Shown: positions 47,511-57,391, numbered from the stretch's first letter. The stretch: DNA of 58,660 bases from Rhodopseudomonas sp. (GCA_016124795.1 WGNB01000009.1:1-58660), one strand, 5' to 3'. Program-made: numbers and translations. Notes: a model not told the origin generated them from the letters alone.

Positions 47511-48119
47511 ATGGTTAACGCCACCATCCCGAAGACCGCGGAAAACGTCGACGAGCAGGCCCGGATCGCGTCGATTCTGCGCGCGCTCGGCGCGCGGTCG
47601 GTGGTTCTGGTCGGCATGATGGGTGCCGGGAAGTCGTCGATCGGCCGCCGGCTGGCGGGACGGCTCGGGCTACCGTTCGTCGATGCCGACAGCGAGATCG
47701 AGACCGCCGCCGGCATGACCATTGCCGATATTTTTTCCCGGCATGGCGAGCCGTATTTCCGCGCCGGCGAGGCCCGCGTGATCGCCCGCCTGCTCGATCA
47801 CGGGCCGCAGGTGCTGGCGACTGGCGGTGGCGCCGTGATGGACCCGCGCACGCGGGACCTGATTCACATCAAGGGCATTTCGGTCTGGCTCAAGGCCGAG
47901 CTCGACGTGCTGGTAAAGCGGACCAAGCGGCGCGGCGAGCGGCCGCTGGTCGACCGGATGAAAGAACTTTTGCCGTTGCGCGAACCGGTCTACGCCTTGG
48001 CCGATGTCACCGTTCAGTCGCGCGACGAGCCGCACGAAACGATTGTCGACGATATTGTTGCCGCTTTGGCGCGGCACATCGCGCAAACCGGCGCGATCGT
48101 CGCTGAGGAGAATGACTAG
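47511..48119 (+). CDS. aroK: Shikimate kinase
   Basis: Phosphorylates shikimate at the 3-position with ATP in chorismate synthesis. The 202-residue protein has Walker A GMMGAGKSSIGRRLA (about 35-49), the shikimate-binding DADSEIE, FRAGEARVI and ATGGGAV, and the lid Arg in RRGERPLVDR. ATG 47511 is supported by GGAAA upstream; two earlier starts in frame add unlike residues. It abuts aroB directly (stop at 48119, ATG at 48120), a widely conserved pair, and is divergent from xerD. Confidence 0.95.
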   Translation: MVNATIPKTAENVDEQARIASILRALGARSVVLVGMMGAGKSSIGRRLAGRLGLPFVDADSEIETAAGMTIADIFSRHGEPYFRAGEARVIARLLDHGPQVLATGGGAVMDPRTRDLIHIKGISVWLKAELDVLVKRTKRRGERPLVDRMKELLPLREPVYALADVTVQSRDEPHETIVDDIVAALARHIAQTGAIVAEEND

Positions 48120-49283
48120 ATGACCGCGTCCACCACCGTGCTTGCAGACAAGCCCGCCGGAACCGCCGCGCCGATCACCGTCGCGGTGGCGCTGGCGGAG
48201 CGGACTTATGACATCCTCATCGGCCGTGGCGCCATTGCCTCGCTGGGCGCGCGGATCAAGACGTTGCGGCCGGGCGCCAAGACCATCGTCATCACCGACG
48301 AGAACGTTGCCCGGCATCATCTGGCCACGGTCGACGCGATCCTGGCTGACAGCGGCATCGTCAACACGAGTTTCGCGGTCGCGCCCGGCGAAGGTTCGAA
48401 GAACTATGCGACCTATGAAGCGGTCTGCGAGGCCATCATCGCCGCGCGCATCGAGCGCGGCGATCTGGTGATCGCGCTCGGCGGCGGCGTCATCGGCGAC
48501 CTTGCCGGATTTGCCTCGGCCAGCGTGCGGCGCGGTCTCGATTTCGTCCAGGTGCCGACGTCGCTATTGGCGCAGGTCGACTCGTCCGTGGGCGGCAAGA
48601 CCGGCATCAATTCGCGTCAGGGCAAGAATCTCGTCGGCGCTTTCCATCAGCCGATTCTGGTGATCGCCGATACCGCGATGCTCGATACGCTGTCGCCGCG
48701 CGAGTTCCGCGCCGGCTATGCCGAGGTGGCCAAATATGGGTTGCTCGGCGACGCGCCGTTTTTCGCCTGGCTGGAAAACAATTGGCAGGATGTCTTCGCC
48801 GGCGGCGCGGCCAGTCTGGCGCGCGAACAGGCGATCGCGGTCTGTTGTCGTAACAAGGCCGGCGTGGTGTCGCGCGACGAGCGCGAAACCGGTGAGCGTG
48901 CGTTGCTCAATCTTGGCCATACGTTCGGTCACGCTTTCGAAGCCGGCGCTGGCTATTCGCAACGCTTGCTGCACGGCGAGGCGGTGTCGCTCGGCTGCAC
49001 GCTGGCCTTCGAGTTTTCCGCGCGCAAGGGATTGGTCGGCGACAACACCGCCGGCCGGGTTCGCGCGCATCTTGCCAGTGTCGGTTTGCCGACCCGGGTT
49101 CAGGATGTGCCCGGCGGGGTGCCGGACGCCGATCGCCTGATGGAGCTGATCGCGCAGGACAAGAAGGTCAAACGCGGCAAGCTCACCTTTATTCTGGCGC
49201 GTGGCGTCGGCGAGGCGTTTGTCGCCAACGATGTCGATCCGGCCGAGGTGCGCGGCTTTCTGGCCGAGAAGCTTGCCTCATAA
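48120..49283 (+). CDS. aroB: 3-Dehydroquinate synthase
   Basis: Converts DAHP to 3-dehydroquinate, NAD- and zinc-dependent, the second shikimate-pathway step. The 387-residue protein has APGEGSKNYATYE, the NAD-binding GGGVIGDLAGFASASVRRG, the substrate loop LLAQVDSSVGGKTGIN, and metal ligands including LNLGHTFGHAFE and the later LLHGEAVSLGC. Length is standard. It directly follows aroK and precedes a CorC-like gene by 12 nt, forming a three-gene unit. Confidence 0.97.
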   Translation: MTASTTVLADKPAGTAAPITVAVALAERTYDILIGRGAIASLGARIKTLRPGAKTIVITDENVARHHLATVDAILADSGIVNTSFAVAPGEGSKNYATYEAVCEAIIAARIERGDLVIALGGGVIGDLAGFASASVRRGLDFVQVPTSLLAQVDSSVGGKTGINSRQGKNLVGAFHQPILVIADTAMLDTLSPREFRAGYAEVAKYGLLGDAPFFAWLENNWQDVFAGGAASLAREQAIAVCCRNKAGVVSRDERETGERALLNLGHTFGHAFEAGAGYSQRLLHGEAVSLGCTLAFEFSARKGLVGDNTAGRVRAHLASVGLPTRVQDVPGGVPDADRLMELIAQDKKVKRGKLTFILARGVGEAFVANDVDPAEVRGFLAEKLAS

Positions 49284-49295
49284 AGAACCGAACGT

Positions 49296-50582
<1,287 letters not shown>

Positions 50583-50603
50583 TCCCGGCGCGTGGGGTCG
50601 CGG

Positions 50604-52706
50604 TCATGGCGTGGCGATAATGACGACCCCGTCGGCGGCGACCACGCCGCGTCCTTCCGGCAGGACGAAGAGCGGGTTGATCTCCGCTTCCACAAGCCGG
50701 TCGCCGAGCGCGAGCGCCATGGTCGAGAAGGCGACGATGGCGTCGACCAGCGCGGCCTGATCGGCAACCGGGCGTCCGCGATAGCCCTTCAGCAGCGGGG
50801 CGGATTTCAATTCGTCGATCATCGCCCGGGCCTCGCCGGGCGACACCGGCGCGAGCCGCAAGGTCGTATCCTTGAACAGTTCGGCGGCGATGCCGCCGGC
50901 GCCCAGCAGAATGGCAGGGCCGAGTTGCGGGTCGCGCTTGAGGCCCAGAATGAGTTCGACGCCGCCGGCGACAAGCTCCTGTACGAGGAAGCCTTCCGGT
51001 GACTTGCCGGTTGCCTGGGTGAAGGTCGTTGCCATTTTCGCGCAGGTGTCGGCGACATCGCCCGGCGCGACATTCACCGCCACGCCGCCGGCTTCCGACT
51101 TGTGCAACACGTCGCGCGACAGAACCTTGACGACCACGTTACCGGCAAAACCTGTAGCCGCCGTTTCGGCCGCCTCGGCGGTCGGCGCGGCAACTTCCCG
51201 TGTCACCGGCACTCCGAATGTCGCGAACAGGGCTTTGCTTTCCGCTTCGTTGAGGGGGCCGGGCCGCAGCAGCGCCTGAATGTCGGCACCGACCGCCGGA
51301 AGGGCCGGCGCGGCCATCGCTTCCGGCAGGCTGCCTTGCGCGCTGCGCCACAGGGCGTCCAGCGCCACCAGGCAACCTTCCGGCGATGCGAAGGTCGGTA
51401 CGCCGGCCATATTGAGCCGCCGAACGAGATCGGGCGCGTCGGGGCTGACAAAACCCATCACCGGCTTGGCGCTGCGCGCCGCGCCTTCGCGCAAGGGGCG
51501 GCCGACGGTTTCCGGATTGTTCAAAGCCGAAGAGCCAAGCACGACGGCGATAGCGTCGTAGCTCGGACTGTCGATCAGGCTGTCGATGATGGTGCGGAAG
51601 TAGTCCGACTTCACGCCCGCCAGCGTGACGTCGATGGGATTGCGGTCGAGCGTTGCGCCGGCGATGTCGAGCGCTTTCAGGCGCGCCGCGGTCGCCGCAT
51701 CCGGCGCGGGCATGGCGAAGCCGGCGACACCGGCGGCGTCGGCAAGCAGACTGGCGGCGCCGCCGGTCGAGGTGACGACGGCGAGACGGCGACCGGCCAA
51801 GGCCGGCGCGCAACTCAGCGCCATCGGCATGTCGAGAAGGTCGGAATAGCGCTCGGCCCGGATGATACCAAGCCGCTTGAACAGAGCGTCATAGGCGGCG
51901 TCCGATCCGGCCAGCGCGCCGGTATGCGAGGCGGCCGATTGAGCGCCGGATTCCGAACGCCCAACCTTGAACGCGACCACCGGCTTGCCGGCGTGCCGGG
52001 CCGCGATAACCGCGCGTTCGAAATGCGCCGGATCGCGCAAGCCCTCGAGATACAGCGCGATCACCTTGGTCGCGGCGTCGTTTGCGCAATAGCCGATGAA
52101 GTCGGCGACCCCGAGGTCGCATTCGTTGCCGGTCGCGATGAGCTTGGAGAAGCCGATGCCTTGTGCCTGGGCGCGTGACAATAACGAACCCAGGATGCCG
52201 CCGCTTTGCGAAATCAGCGCAATCGAGCCGGCGACAAAATCGGCACCGACCAGCGCGGCGCTTGCCGACAAGGCGATTCCGTCGGTGATATTGATCAGGC
52301 CGATGGTATTCGGCCCGAGCAGCCGCATCGGCCCGGCGGCTTCCTTGAGCGCGCGCTGCTGGCGCTGGCCTTCCTCGCCGCTTTCGCCGAAGCCGCTGGC
52401 CAGCACGATGGCCGTACCAGCGCCGATGGCGCGCAACTGACCGATCGTCTCGATGACGCGGCTGGCACCGACCAGAACGATCGCGACGTCCGGAGCTTCC
52501 GGCAACGATGTGGCGTCCGGATAGCAAGGGCGGTCGCCGATCGTCCGGTAGCGTGGATTGACCAGATAGATCTTGTCCCGGTAGCCGAGCTTTTCCAGAT
52601 AGGCCAGCGGGCGGCCGGTCAGCTTGTCGATATCGGCGGAGGCGCCAATGATGGCGACGCTGCGCGGCTTCATCAAACGGTCGAGCGGTGTCACGGTCGC
52701 GGTCAC
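50604..52706 (-). CDS. Acetate-CoA ligase family protein (ADP-forming acyl-CoA synthetase)
   Basis: A 700-residue fused NDP-forming acyl-CoA synthetase. The CoA-binding Rossmann domain is N-terminal (RSVAIIGASADIDKLTGRPL), then succinyl-CoA-ligase-like domains with the phosphohistidine loop SAASHTGALAGSD (about 258-270), and a C-terminal ATP-grasp domain (about 480-700: VVKVLSRDVLHKSEAGGVAV, GFLVQELVAGGVELILGLKR). It starts with GTG immediately after the enoyl-CoA hydratase stop, so the two act in one operon, probably to activate and degrade an organic acid. Which acid is unknown. Confidence 0.9.
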   Translation of the reverse strand: MTATVTPLDRLMKPRSVAIIGASADIDKLTGRPLAYLEKLGYRDKIYLVNPRYRTIGDRPCYPDATSLPEAPDVAIVLVGASRVIETIGQLRAIGAGTAIVLASGFGESGEEGQRQQRALKEAAGPMRLLGPNTIGLINITDGIALSASAALVGADFVAGSIALISQSGGILGSLLSRAQAQGIGFSKLIATGNECDLGVADFIGYCANDAATKVIALYLEGLRDPAHFERAVIAARHAGKPVVAFKVGRSESGAQSAASHTGALAGSDAAYDALFKRLGIIRAERYSDLLDMPMALSCAPALAGRRLAVVTSTGGAASLLADAAGVAGFAMPAPDAATAARLKALDIAGATLDRNPIDVTLAGVKSDYFRTIIDSLIDSPSYDAIAVVLGSSALNNPETVGRPLREGAARSAKPVMGFVSPDAPDLVRRLNMAGVPTFASPEGCLVALDALWRSAQGSLPEAMAAPALPAVGADIQALLRPGPLNEAESKALFATFGVPVTREVAAPTAEAAETAATGFAGNVVVKVLSRDVLHKSEAGGVAVNVAPGDVADTCAKMATTFTQATGKSPEGFLVQELVAGGVELILGLKRDPQLGPAILLGAGGIAAELFKDTTLRLAPVSPGEARAMIDELKSAPLLKGYRGRPVADQAALVDAIVAFSTMALALGDRLVEAEINPLFVLPEGRGVVAADGVVIIATP

Positions 52707-53489
52707 TTAGCGGCTCGACTTGTTGAGGAAGGCATTGACCGCGTCGTGGTGCTCCGACGTCGTGTAACAAATGGCCTGGGCTTCGCGGCCGAGCGCAAGA
52801 ACCTGCTCGGTGCTCGATTCGAAACTGCGGTCGAGGATTTCCTTGCAGAAAGCGATGGCCACGGCGGAGCCCTGGCTCAGGTCGCGCGCCCAGGCGACCG
52901 CATCGGCGATCAGGGTGTCGGCCGGGCTGACGCGGTCGGCAAGACCGATCGAAAGCGCTTCCTTGGCATCGACAGTGCGTCCGCTGAAAATCATGTCCTT
53001 GGCGCGCGGCAAGCCGATCCGCCGTGGCAGGAAATACAGTCCGCCGCCATCCGAAACCAGACCGCGTTTCACGAAGCTCATGCTGAATGCCGCTTGTTCG
53101 GACGCGACGATGAAGTCGCAGGCCAGCGCCAGGTCGCAGCCCAGTCCGGCAGCCGCGCCATTGACGGCGGCGATGGTCGGTTTGGCCAACCCGTGCAACG
53201 CCGCGATGCTGCGATGGGTTTGATGTTGCCGGCGCCAACCGTTGACCGCGATCTTGCCGGGCGGCGCTTTCAATCGTTCCTTCATCCCGGAAATGTCACC
53301 GCCCGAACAAAACGATTTGCCGTTGCCGGTCAGGACCACGGCGCGGACGGCTTCGTCGGCCGCGACACGCTCCAGAATGGCAATAAATTCGGCGCGCATC
53401 GCGTCGTTGATCGCGTTGCGAACCTCGGGCCGGTTGAGGGTCACGATTCCGATTGAGTCTTGCAGCGAAAATTCCACGAGCGACGTCAT
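52707..53489 (-). CDS. Enoyl-CoA hydratase/isomerase family protein
   Basis: A 260-residue crotonase-fold enzyme. Visible motifs are TLNRPEVRNAINDAMRAEF near the N-terminus, the oxyanion-hole region AVVLTGNGKSFCSGGDISGM, and AVNGAAAGLGCDLALACDFI; the first catalytic Glu of hydratases is replaced by a small residue here (NGAAAGLG), so the exact reaction may differ from hydration. ATG 53489 is chosen for the GAGG 6 nt upstream. It is followed directly by the acyl-CoA synthetase gene. Confidence 0.88.
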   Translation of the reverse strand: MTSLVEFSLQDSIGIVTLNRPEVRNAINDAMRAEFIAILERVAADEAVRAVVLTGNGKSFCSGGDISGMKERLKAPPGKIAVNGWRRQHQTHRSIAALHGLAKPTIAAVNGAAAGLGCDLALACDFIVASEQAAFSMSFVKRGLVSDGGGLYFLPRRIGLPRAKDMIFSGRTVDAKEALSIGLADRVSPADTLIADAVAWARDLSQGSAVAIAFCKEILDRSFESSTEQVLALGREAQAICYTTSEHHDAVNAFLNKSSR

Positions 53490-53521
53490 CGCAGTCCTCA
53501 TTGAAGCGGTTGAGAGTTTGC

Positions 53522-53581
53522 GCGGCCGGCGCATCAGGCCGGCCGCCCAGAGTGTCGGACGGCCGGGGCGACCGGCCGTCC
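53522..53581. repeat. Two tandem hairpins between tctC and the hydratase gene
   Basis: GCGGCCGG (53522-53529) pairs with CCGGCCGC (53539-53546); GGACGGCCGG (53557-53566) pairs with CCGGCCGTCC (53572-53581) in a 10-bp perfect stem. They begin 11 nt after the Bug-protein stop and could attenuate transcription into the hydratase gene or protect the upstream mRNA end. Confidence 0.65.
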
Positions 53582-53591
53582 ATCGTGTCGG

Positions 53592-54644
53592 TTACTTGAT
53601 CTGGATATGGGCGGCCTTGATGACCTTGGCCCAGCGCGCTTCTTCGCCCCGGACGTATTCGCCGAGTTGAGCCGGCGTACCGCCGACCATGATCAGACCT
53701 TCGTTGCTCGCCAGTTTGTCGAAGGCGCTGGCTTTGAGCGCCTTGTCGACGGCCTTGTTCAATCGGTCGATGATTGGTGCCGGTGTCTTGGCCGGGACGA
53801 ACAGGCCGTACCAGCTTTCGGCGGCATAACCGGGCACGCCGGCTTCGGCGATGGTCGGCAGGTCCGGGAAGGCGGCGGTCCGTTCCGCCGATGTGACGGC
53901 CAGCGCGCGCAACTGGCCGGCCTTGATCAGCGAGGTCGCGCTGGCGACGGTGGTGAACATGACTTGAATGGTACCGCCGAGCAGATCGGTGATGGCCGGC
54001 GCCGCGCCCTTGTAGTGCACGGCGGTCAGTTTGACGTTGGCGAGGCTCTTGAACAATTCGCCGGCGAGGTGCGCGGACGTGCCGGGTCCGAATGTGCCGT
54101 AGTTCAACTTGTCGGGATTGGCCTTGGCCGCGGCGACCAGATCGGCAATCGATTTGAAGTTCGACTTCGGGCTGACGACGACGATATTGAATGAACGTGC
54201 GACCAGCGCGACGGGGGCGAAGTCCTTGTCGGTGTCGAACGGCAGCTTGCCGCGCAGGCTCGGGTTCACCGCGTGGGCGAAGGTCGCCATGACCATGGTG
54301 TGGCCGTCGGGAGCGCTGTTGGCGACATATTGCGTGCCGATGATGGTGCCGGCGCCCGGCTTGTTTTCGACGATCACCGATCCGCCGAGTGTTTTTTCCA
54401 TTTCCTGCGCGAGAATGCGCGAGATCACGTCGGTGCCGCCGCCGGCCGAGAACGGCACGACAATGCGGGTGACCTGGCTGGTGAATTCATCGGCCCGTGC
54501 CGCGCCGGACAGGGATGCGATGCAGGCGAGAACGGTGGCGGCCTGTGCGAACCGGTGGAGCGCCGCGGATGCGGGACGCCGGTTCGGTGTCCGGCCGTTG
54601 CATTCGGCGGGTTTCGCGCCGGCGATCGTGTCGTGATGCGTCAT
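53592..54644 (-). CDS. Bug/TctC-family tripartite tricarboxylate binding protein
   Basis: Periplasmic binding protein of 350 residues for a carboxylated ligand. A signal region (ALHRFAQAATVLACIASLSG then ARADEF) leads to the mature chain starting VTRIVVPFSAGGGTDVISRI, the family signature; later come NKPGAGTIIGTQYVANSAPD and YGTFGPGTSAHLAGELF. GGAGGTCACT immediately before ATG 54644 fixes the start; the longer frame is not supported. No TctA/TctB membrane genes are adjacent. It is divergent from an IclR regulator, its likely controller. Confidence 0.92.
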   Translation of the reverse strand: MTHHDTIAGAKPAECNGRTPNRRPASAALHRFAQAATVLACIASLSGAARADEFTSQVTRIVVPFSAGGGTDVISRILAQEMEKTLGGSVIVENKPGAGTIIGTQYVANSAPDGHTMVMATFAHAVNPSLRGKLPFDTDKDFAPVALVARSFNIVVVSPKSNFKSIADLVAAAKANPDKLNYGTFGPGTSAHLAGELFKSLANVKLTAVHYKGAAPAITDLLGGTIQVMFTTVASATSLIKAGQLRALAVTSAERTAAFPDLPTIAEAGVPGYAAESWYGLFVPAKTPAPIIDRLNKAVDKALKASAFDKLASNEGLIMVGGTPAQLGEYVRGEEARWAKVIKAAHIQIK

Positions 54645-54772
54645 AGTGACCTCCAAGTTTCCAACCGATGGGAGTGTTTTTGTGCGACGGGCGTCGCGCC
54701 GCCGAGCCGTGGCGGATGCCGTTTTTATCGGTCCCCGCTTAGCATGGCCGGCGGTGCGGCAGGCTCGATCAT

Positions 54773-54787
54773 TTCCACCTGGTGGAA
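54773..54787. promoter_or_regulatory. Perfect 15-bp palindrome, predicted IclR operator
   Basis: TTCCACC-T-GGTGGAA is a 7-bp perfect inverted repeat around one base, within the 183-bp divergent region between the Bug/TctC gene and the iclR-type gene. IclR-family sites usually are short TTCCA-N-TGGAA-like palindromes, so this is the probable operator for the adjacent regulator. Confidence 0.7.
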
Positions 54788-54827
54788 TTGACGGGATTCG
54801 GTAAAGTATCGGAGGGCTTTGGCGGAT

Positions 54828-55655
54828 ATGTGCGCCGCAGCAAGTGCGCGCGGGATGGCAAGGTTGGTCAGGCAAGGTTCGTCGCGAAAGAAGCGCGGCA
54901 AGTCGCCATTGAACCGCTCGCTTAAGCGCGGTGTCGCGATCTTACGGGCGTTCCGGCCCGGTTCCGAGCTTCTCGGCAACGGCGATCTCGCCGAGCGTAC
55001 CGGTCTGGCGCGGGCCAGTGTTAGCCGGCTGACCCGGACCCTGGTCGAGACAGGTTATCTTGAATATGACGCGCGGCAGCGCGCCTATCGGCTCGGCGCG
55101 CCGGTGCTCAGTCTCGGTCATGCGATGCGGACCGGCTCGTCGGTGCTGCGGGTGGCGACGCCGCTGATGGCGACGCTGGCGCGGCGTCTGCGGATCAATG
55201 TCGGCCTCGCGGTTCGCGATTGCGACGAGATGGTCTATCTCGAATCGATCCGGTTCAATGCCAAGGCGTCGCAGCGCCGGGTGGTGTCGGGTCACCGCGT
55301 CCCGATTGAACTGACGTCGCTGGGCCGTGCCTATCTTGCCGTCGCGCCGGAAGCGGATCGCGCCGCCCTGATGGCGCAGTTGAAAGCCAGACGGTTGCGG
55401 CGGTGGGCAGGCATTGAACAGGACATCGCCGAGGCGGCGGCAAGCGTCGCGCGCAAGGGCTATTGCGTGGCGACCTGGCAGCCGCAGGTCGTCGCCCTGG
55501 CGGCGCCGATCGTCAGCGCGCGCGGTCCGATCTATGTCCTCAACGTCAGCGTGACCTCGGAAGCCGCGGTTTCGACCCTCGTTCGCCAGCTCGAGCCGCC
55601 GCTGCTATTGCTGCTGTCGCGGCTGCGGCAGGCCATTGCCGGCCTCGACGCCTGA
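54828..55655 (+). CDS. IclR family transcriptional regulator
   Basis: A 275-residue regulator. The N-terminal winged helix-turn-helix (about 28-85) shows RGVAILRAFRPGSELLGNGD and ARASVSRLTRTLVETGYLEY; the C-terminal GAF-like effector domain (about 100-270) begins APVLSLGHAMRTGSSVLRVA. GGAGGG lies 11 nt before ATG 54828; a TTG at 54819 is too near it. The divergent Bug/TctC gene and downstream acyl-CoA synthetase/hydratase genes are probable targets, with an aromatic or aliphatic acid as effector; the ligand is not inferable. Confidence 0.92.
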   Translation: MCAAASARGMARLVRQGSSRKKRGKSPLNRSLKRGVAILRAFRPGSELLGNGDLAERTGLARASVSRLTRTLVETGYLEYDARQRAYRLGAPVLSLGHAMRTGSSVLRVATPLMATLARRLRINVGLAVRDCDEMVYLESIRFNAKASQRRVVSGHRVPIELTSLGRAYLAVAPEADRAALMAQLKARRLRRWAGIEQDIAEAAASVARKGYCVATWQPQVVALAAPIVSARGPIYVLNVSVTSEAAVSTLVRQLEPPLLLLLSRLRQAIAGLDA

Positions 55656-55731
55656 CCCGACACTTCGGCGGACTGCCGAGATCGCCACCGGAAAGCCATT
55701 TCGGCGTCCTCAACCTCGGTGTCGCTTTATG

Positions 55732-55796
55732 TCCCGATCAGGAAATTTTGTCGTTAAACGCGGCATTTCCTCGGGCAAAATTCCCGATCAGGAAAT
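55732..55796. promoter_or_regulatory. Repeated TCCCGATCAGGAAAT sites upstream of hipB
   Basis: Identical 15-mers TCCCGATCAGGAAAT occur at 55732-55746 and 55782-55796, 50 bp apart, with a partial inverted copy ATTTCCTCGGG from 55765. Each contains TCC-N6-GGA symmetry, reminiscent of E. coli HipB operators (TATCC-N8-GGATA). They end 47 nt before the hipB ATG, so are probable autoregulatory sites. Confidence 0.65.
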
Positions 55797-55843
55797 ATGC
55801 TGGCGGGTGTCGAATCGGCGTTCTTGCCGAGGTGAAACCTCAG

Positions 55844-56098
55844 ATGACCCAGATAGCAGTCGCCGATCCCGTGGCGCTGGGCCGCGAAATTCGAAACGCC
55901 CGGCGCGCGCTCGGCGTGACCCAGCCGATTCTGGCGCTTGGCGCCGGCGTCGGCGTGCGTTTCATCGTCGAGCTGGAAAACGGCAAGCCGACCGCGCAGA
56001 TCGGCAAGATCATGCAGGTGCTGGCCACGCTCGGCATCGGCATGACCCTGAATCTTCCCGCCGACGCCCGAGCGGGGGCCGAACGTGACGGATCCTAG
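55844..56098 (+). CDS. hipB: HipB-type antitoxin / HTH regulator
   Basis: An 84-residue Xre-family protein. The HTH spans about residues 12-65: REIRNARRALGVTQPILALG, then VGVRFIVELENGKPTAQIGK and IMQVLATLGIGMTLNLP, matching HipB. In known modules HipB binds HipA and represses the operon. ATG 55844 is supported by GAGGTG upstream; an in-frame GTG at 55832 is an alternative. Its 3' end overlaps hipA by 14 nt, the usual coupling in HipBA modules. Confidence 0.88.
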   Translation: MTQIAVADPVALGREIRNARRALGVTQPILALGAGVGVRFIVELENGKPTAQIGKIMQVLATLGIGMTLNLPADARAGAERDGS

Positions 56099-57347
56099 CC
56101 TCGATGTCTGGCTGTCCGACCGTCGTGTCGGGCGGCTCTATCAGGTCGGCGGCCGGCTGGTATTTGTCTATGCCGCCGATTGGCTGGTTCTCGACGACAT
56201 CGTCGCGCTGTCGGTGTCGATGCCTTTGCAGGTCGAGCCCTACAACGATCGCGCCGCACGCGCCTTTTTTGCCGGCCTGCTGCCGGAGCACGAGCAGCGG
56301 CATCAGGTGGCGCGGGCGCTTGGCGTTTCGCCGCGCAACGATTTCGCCTTGTTGGCTGGCGTCGGCGGCGAATGCGCCGGCGCGGTCACCTTCACGCCGC
56401 CCGGCGACGCGCCGGTATTACGCCCGATCGCGACCGATTACTGGCCGCTCGAGGACATTCAGTTGGCCGGCATCCTCAAGACCTTGCCGGAACGCCCGTT
56501 GCTGGCCGGCGAAGCCGATCTGAGGTTATGTCTGGCCGGGGTGCACGATAAGTTGCCGGTATTGCTCAAGGCCGGTCGGATATTACTGCCGCTGAACGGC
56601 GTGCCGAGTTCGCACATCGTCAAGCCGGCGCGGCGCGACATCGCCGGCAGCGTCTACAACGAGGCCTTCTGCCTGGCGCTCGCACGCGCCATCGGCTTGA
56701 GTACGGCGGCCAGTGCGGTCGGGACGGCGGACAACGAAGACTACGTCCTGATCGAGCGCTACGACCGCGAGACCCCGACAAAAGGCGGACCGGTCCGGTT
56801 GCATCAGGAAGATTTCTGTCAGGCGCTGGCGGTGCCGCCGGAGCGTAAATACGAAGAGGATGGCGGACCGTCGCTGGCCGATTGCTTCGGCCTGTTGCGT
56901 AGCGTGGTCGCGCGGCCGGTCCTCGATCTGCCGCGCTTGCTCGACGTCGTGCTGTTCAATGCCCTGGTCGGTAACAACGACGCTCATGGCAAGAGCTTTT
57001 CGCTGGTCTACACGGCGGGCGGCCTCCGGCTGGCGCCGCTCTACGGTACGATGTGTACCGCGATCTATCCCGGCGAGCGCGCGGGCATGGCCATGAAGAT
57101 CGGCGGTACCGAGGACTTCGCCGCGCTGGCGCCGCGTCATTGGCAACGTCTGGCGCGCGATGCCGGACTATCGGCGCCGCAAACGCGACGACGACTCATC
57201 GATATGGCGACACGCCTGCCGGCGGCAGCCTTGACGTTACGCGGCGACTTCGAAGCCTATCCGAATGGTTTGCCGGTCATCGACCGGATCGTCGCGCTGC
57301 TGACGGAACGCTGTGCAAGCACGCTCGGCGGATTCGACGTCAGCTGA
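56085..57347 (+). CDS. hipA: HipA-like toxin kinase with degenerate active-site residues
   Basis: A 420-residue HipA homologue (E. coli HipA phosphorylates GltX). N-subdomain about 1-105, HipA_C about 140-370. ATP-anchoring K180 lies in SSHIVKPARRD, and the catalytic Asp D299 in GNNDAHGKSFS. Two positions differ: the residue matching autophosphorylated Ser150 of E. coli is C149 (LRLCLAGVHDK), where the VAGAQEK loop is also altered, and the metal-binding Asp332 equivalent is G321 (LAPLYGTMCTAIYP; family LYD). The frame is otherwise intact, so it may be a pseudokinase or attenuated toxin. Alignment is by eye. Confidence 0.9.
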   Translation: MTDPSLDVWLSDRRVGRLYQVGGRLVFVYAADWLVLDDIVALSVSMPLQVEPYNDRAARAFFAGLLPEHEQRHQVARALGVSPRNDFALLAGVGGECAGAVTFTPPGDAPVLRPIATDYWPLEDIQLAGILKTLPERPLLAGEADLRLCLAGVHDKLPVLLKAGRILLPLNGVPSSHIVKPARRDIAGSVYNEAFCLALARAIGLSTAASAVGTADNEDYVLIERYDRETPTKGGPVRLHQEDFCQALAVPPERKYEEDGGPSLADCFGLLRSVVARPVLDLPRLLDVVLFNALVGNNDAHGKSFSLVYTAGGLRLAPLYGTMCTAIYPGERAGMAMKIGGTEDFAALAPRHWQRLARDAGLSAPQTRRRLIDMATRLPAAALTLRGDFEAYPNGLPVIDRIVALLTERCASTLGGFDVS

Positions 57348-57391
57348 TTGTCGGGAACCGCACGCGCCGTCAGGCTGTCCGAGCCGTCGCC

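Noticed and set aside
55463-55843. Upstream extension of hipB to a 211-codon frame
   Set aside because: It overlaps the IclR gene and the operator repeats; HipB homology begins only at about 55844.
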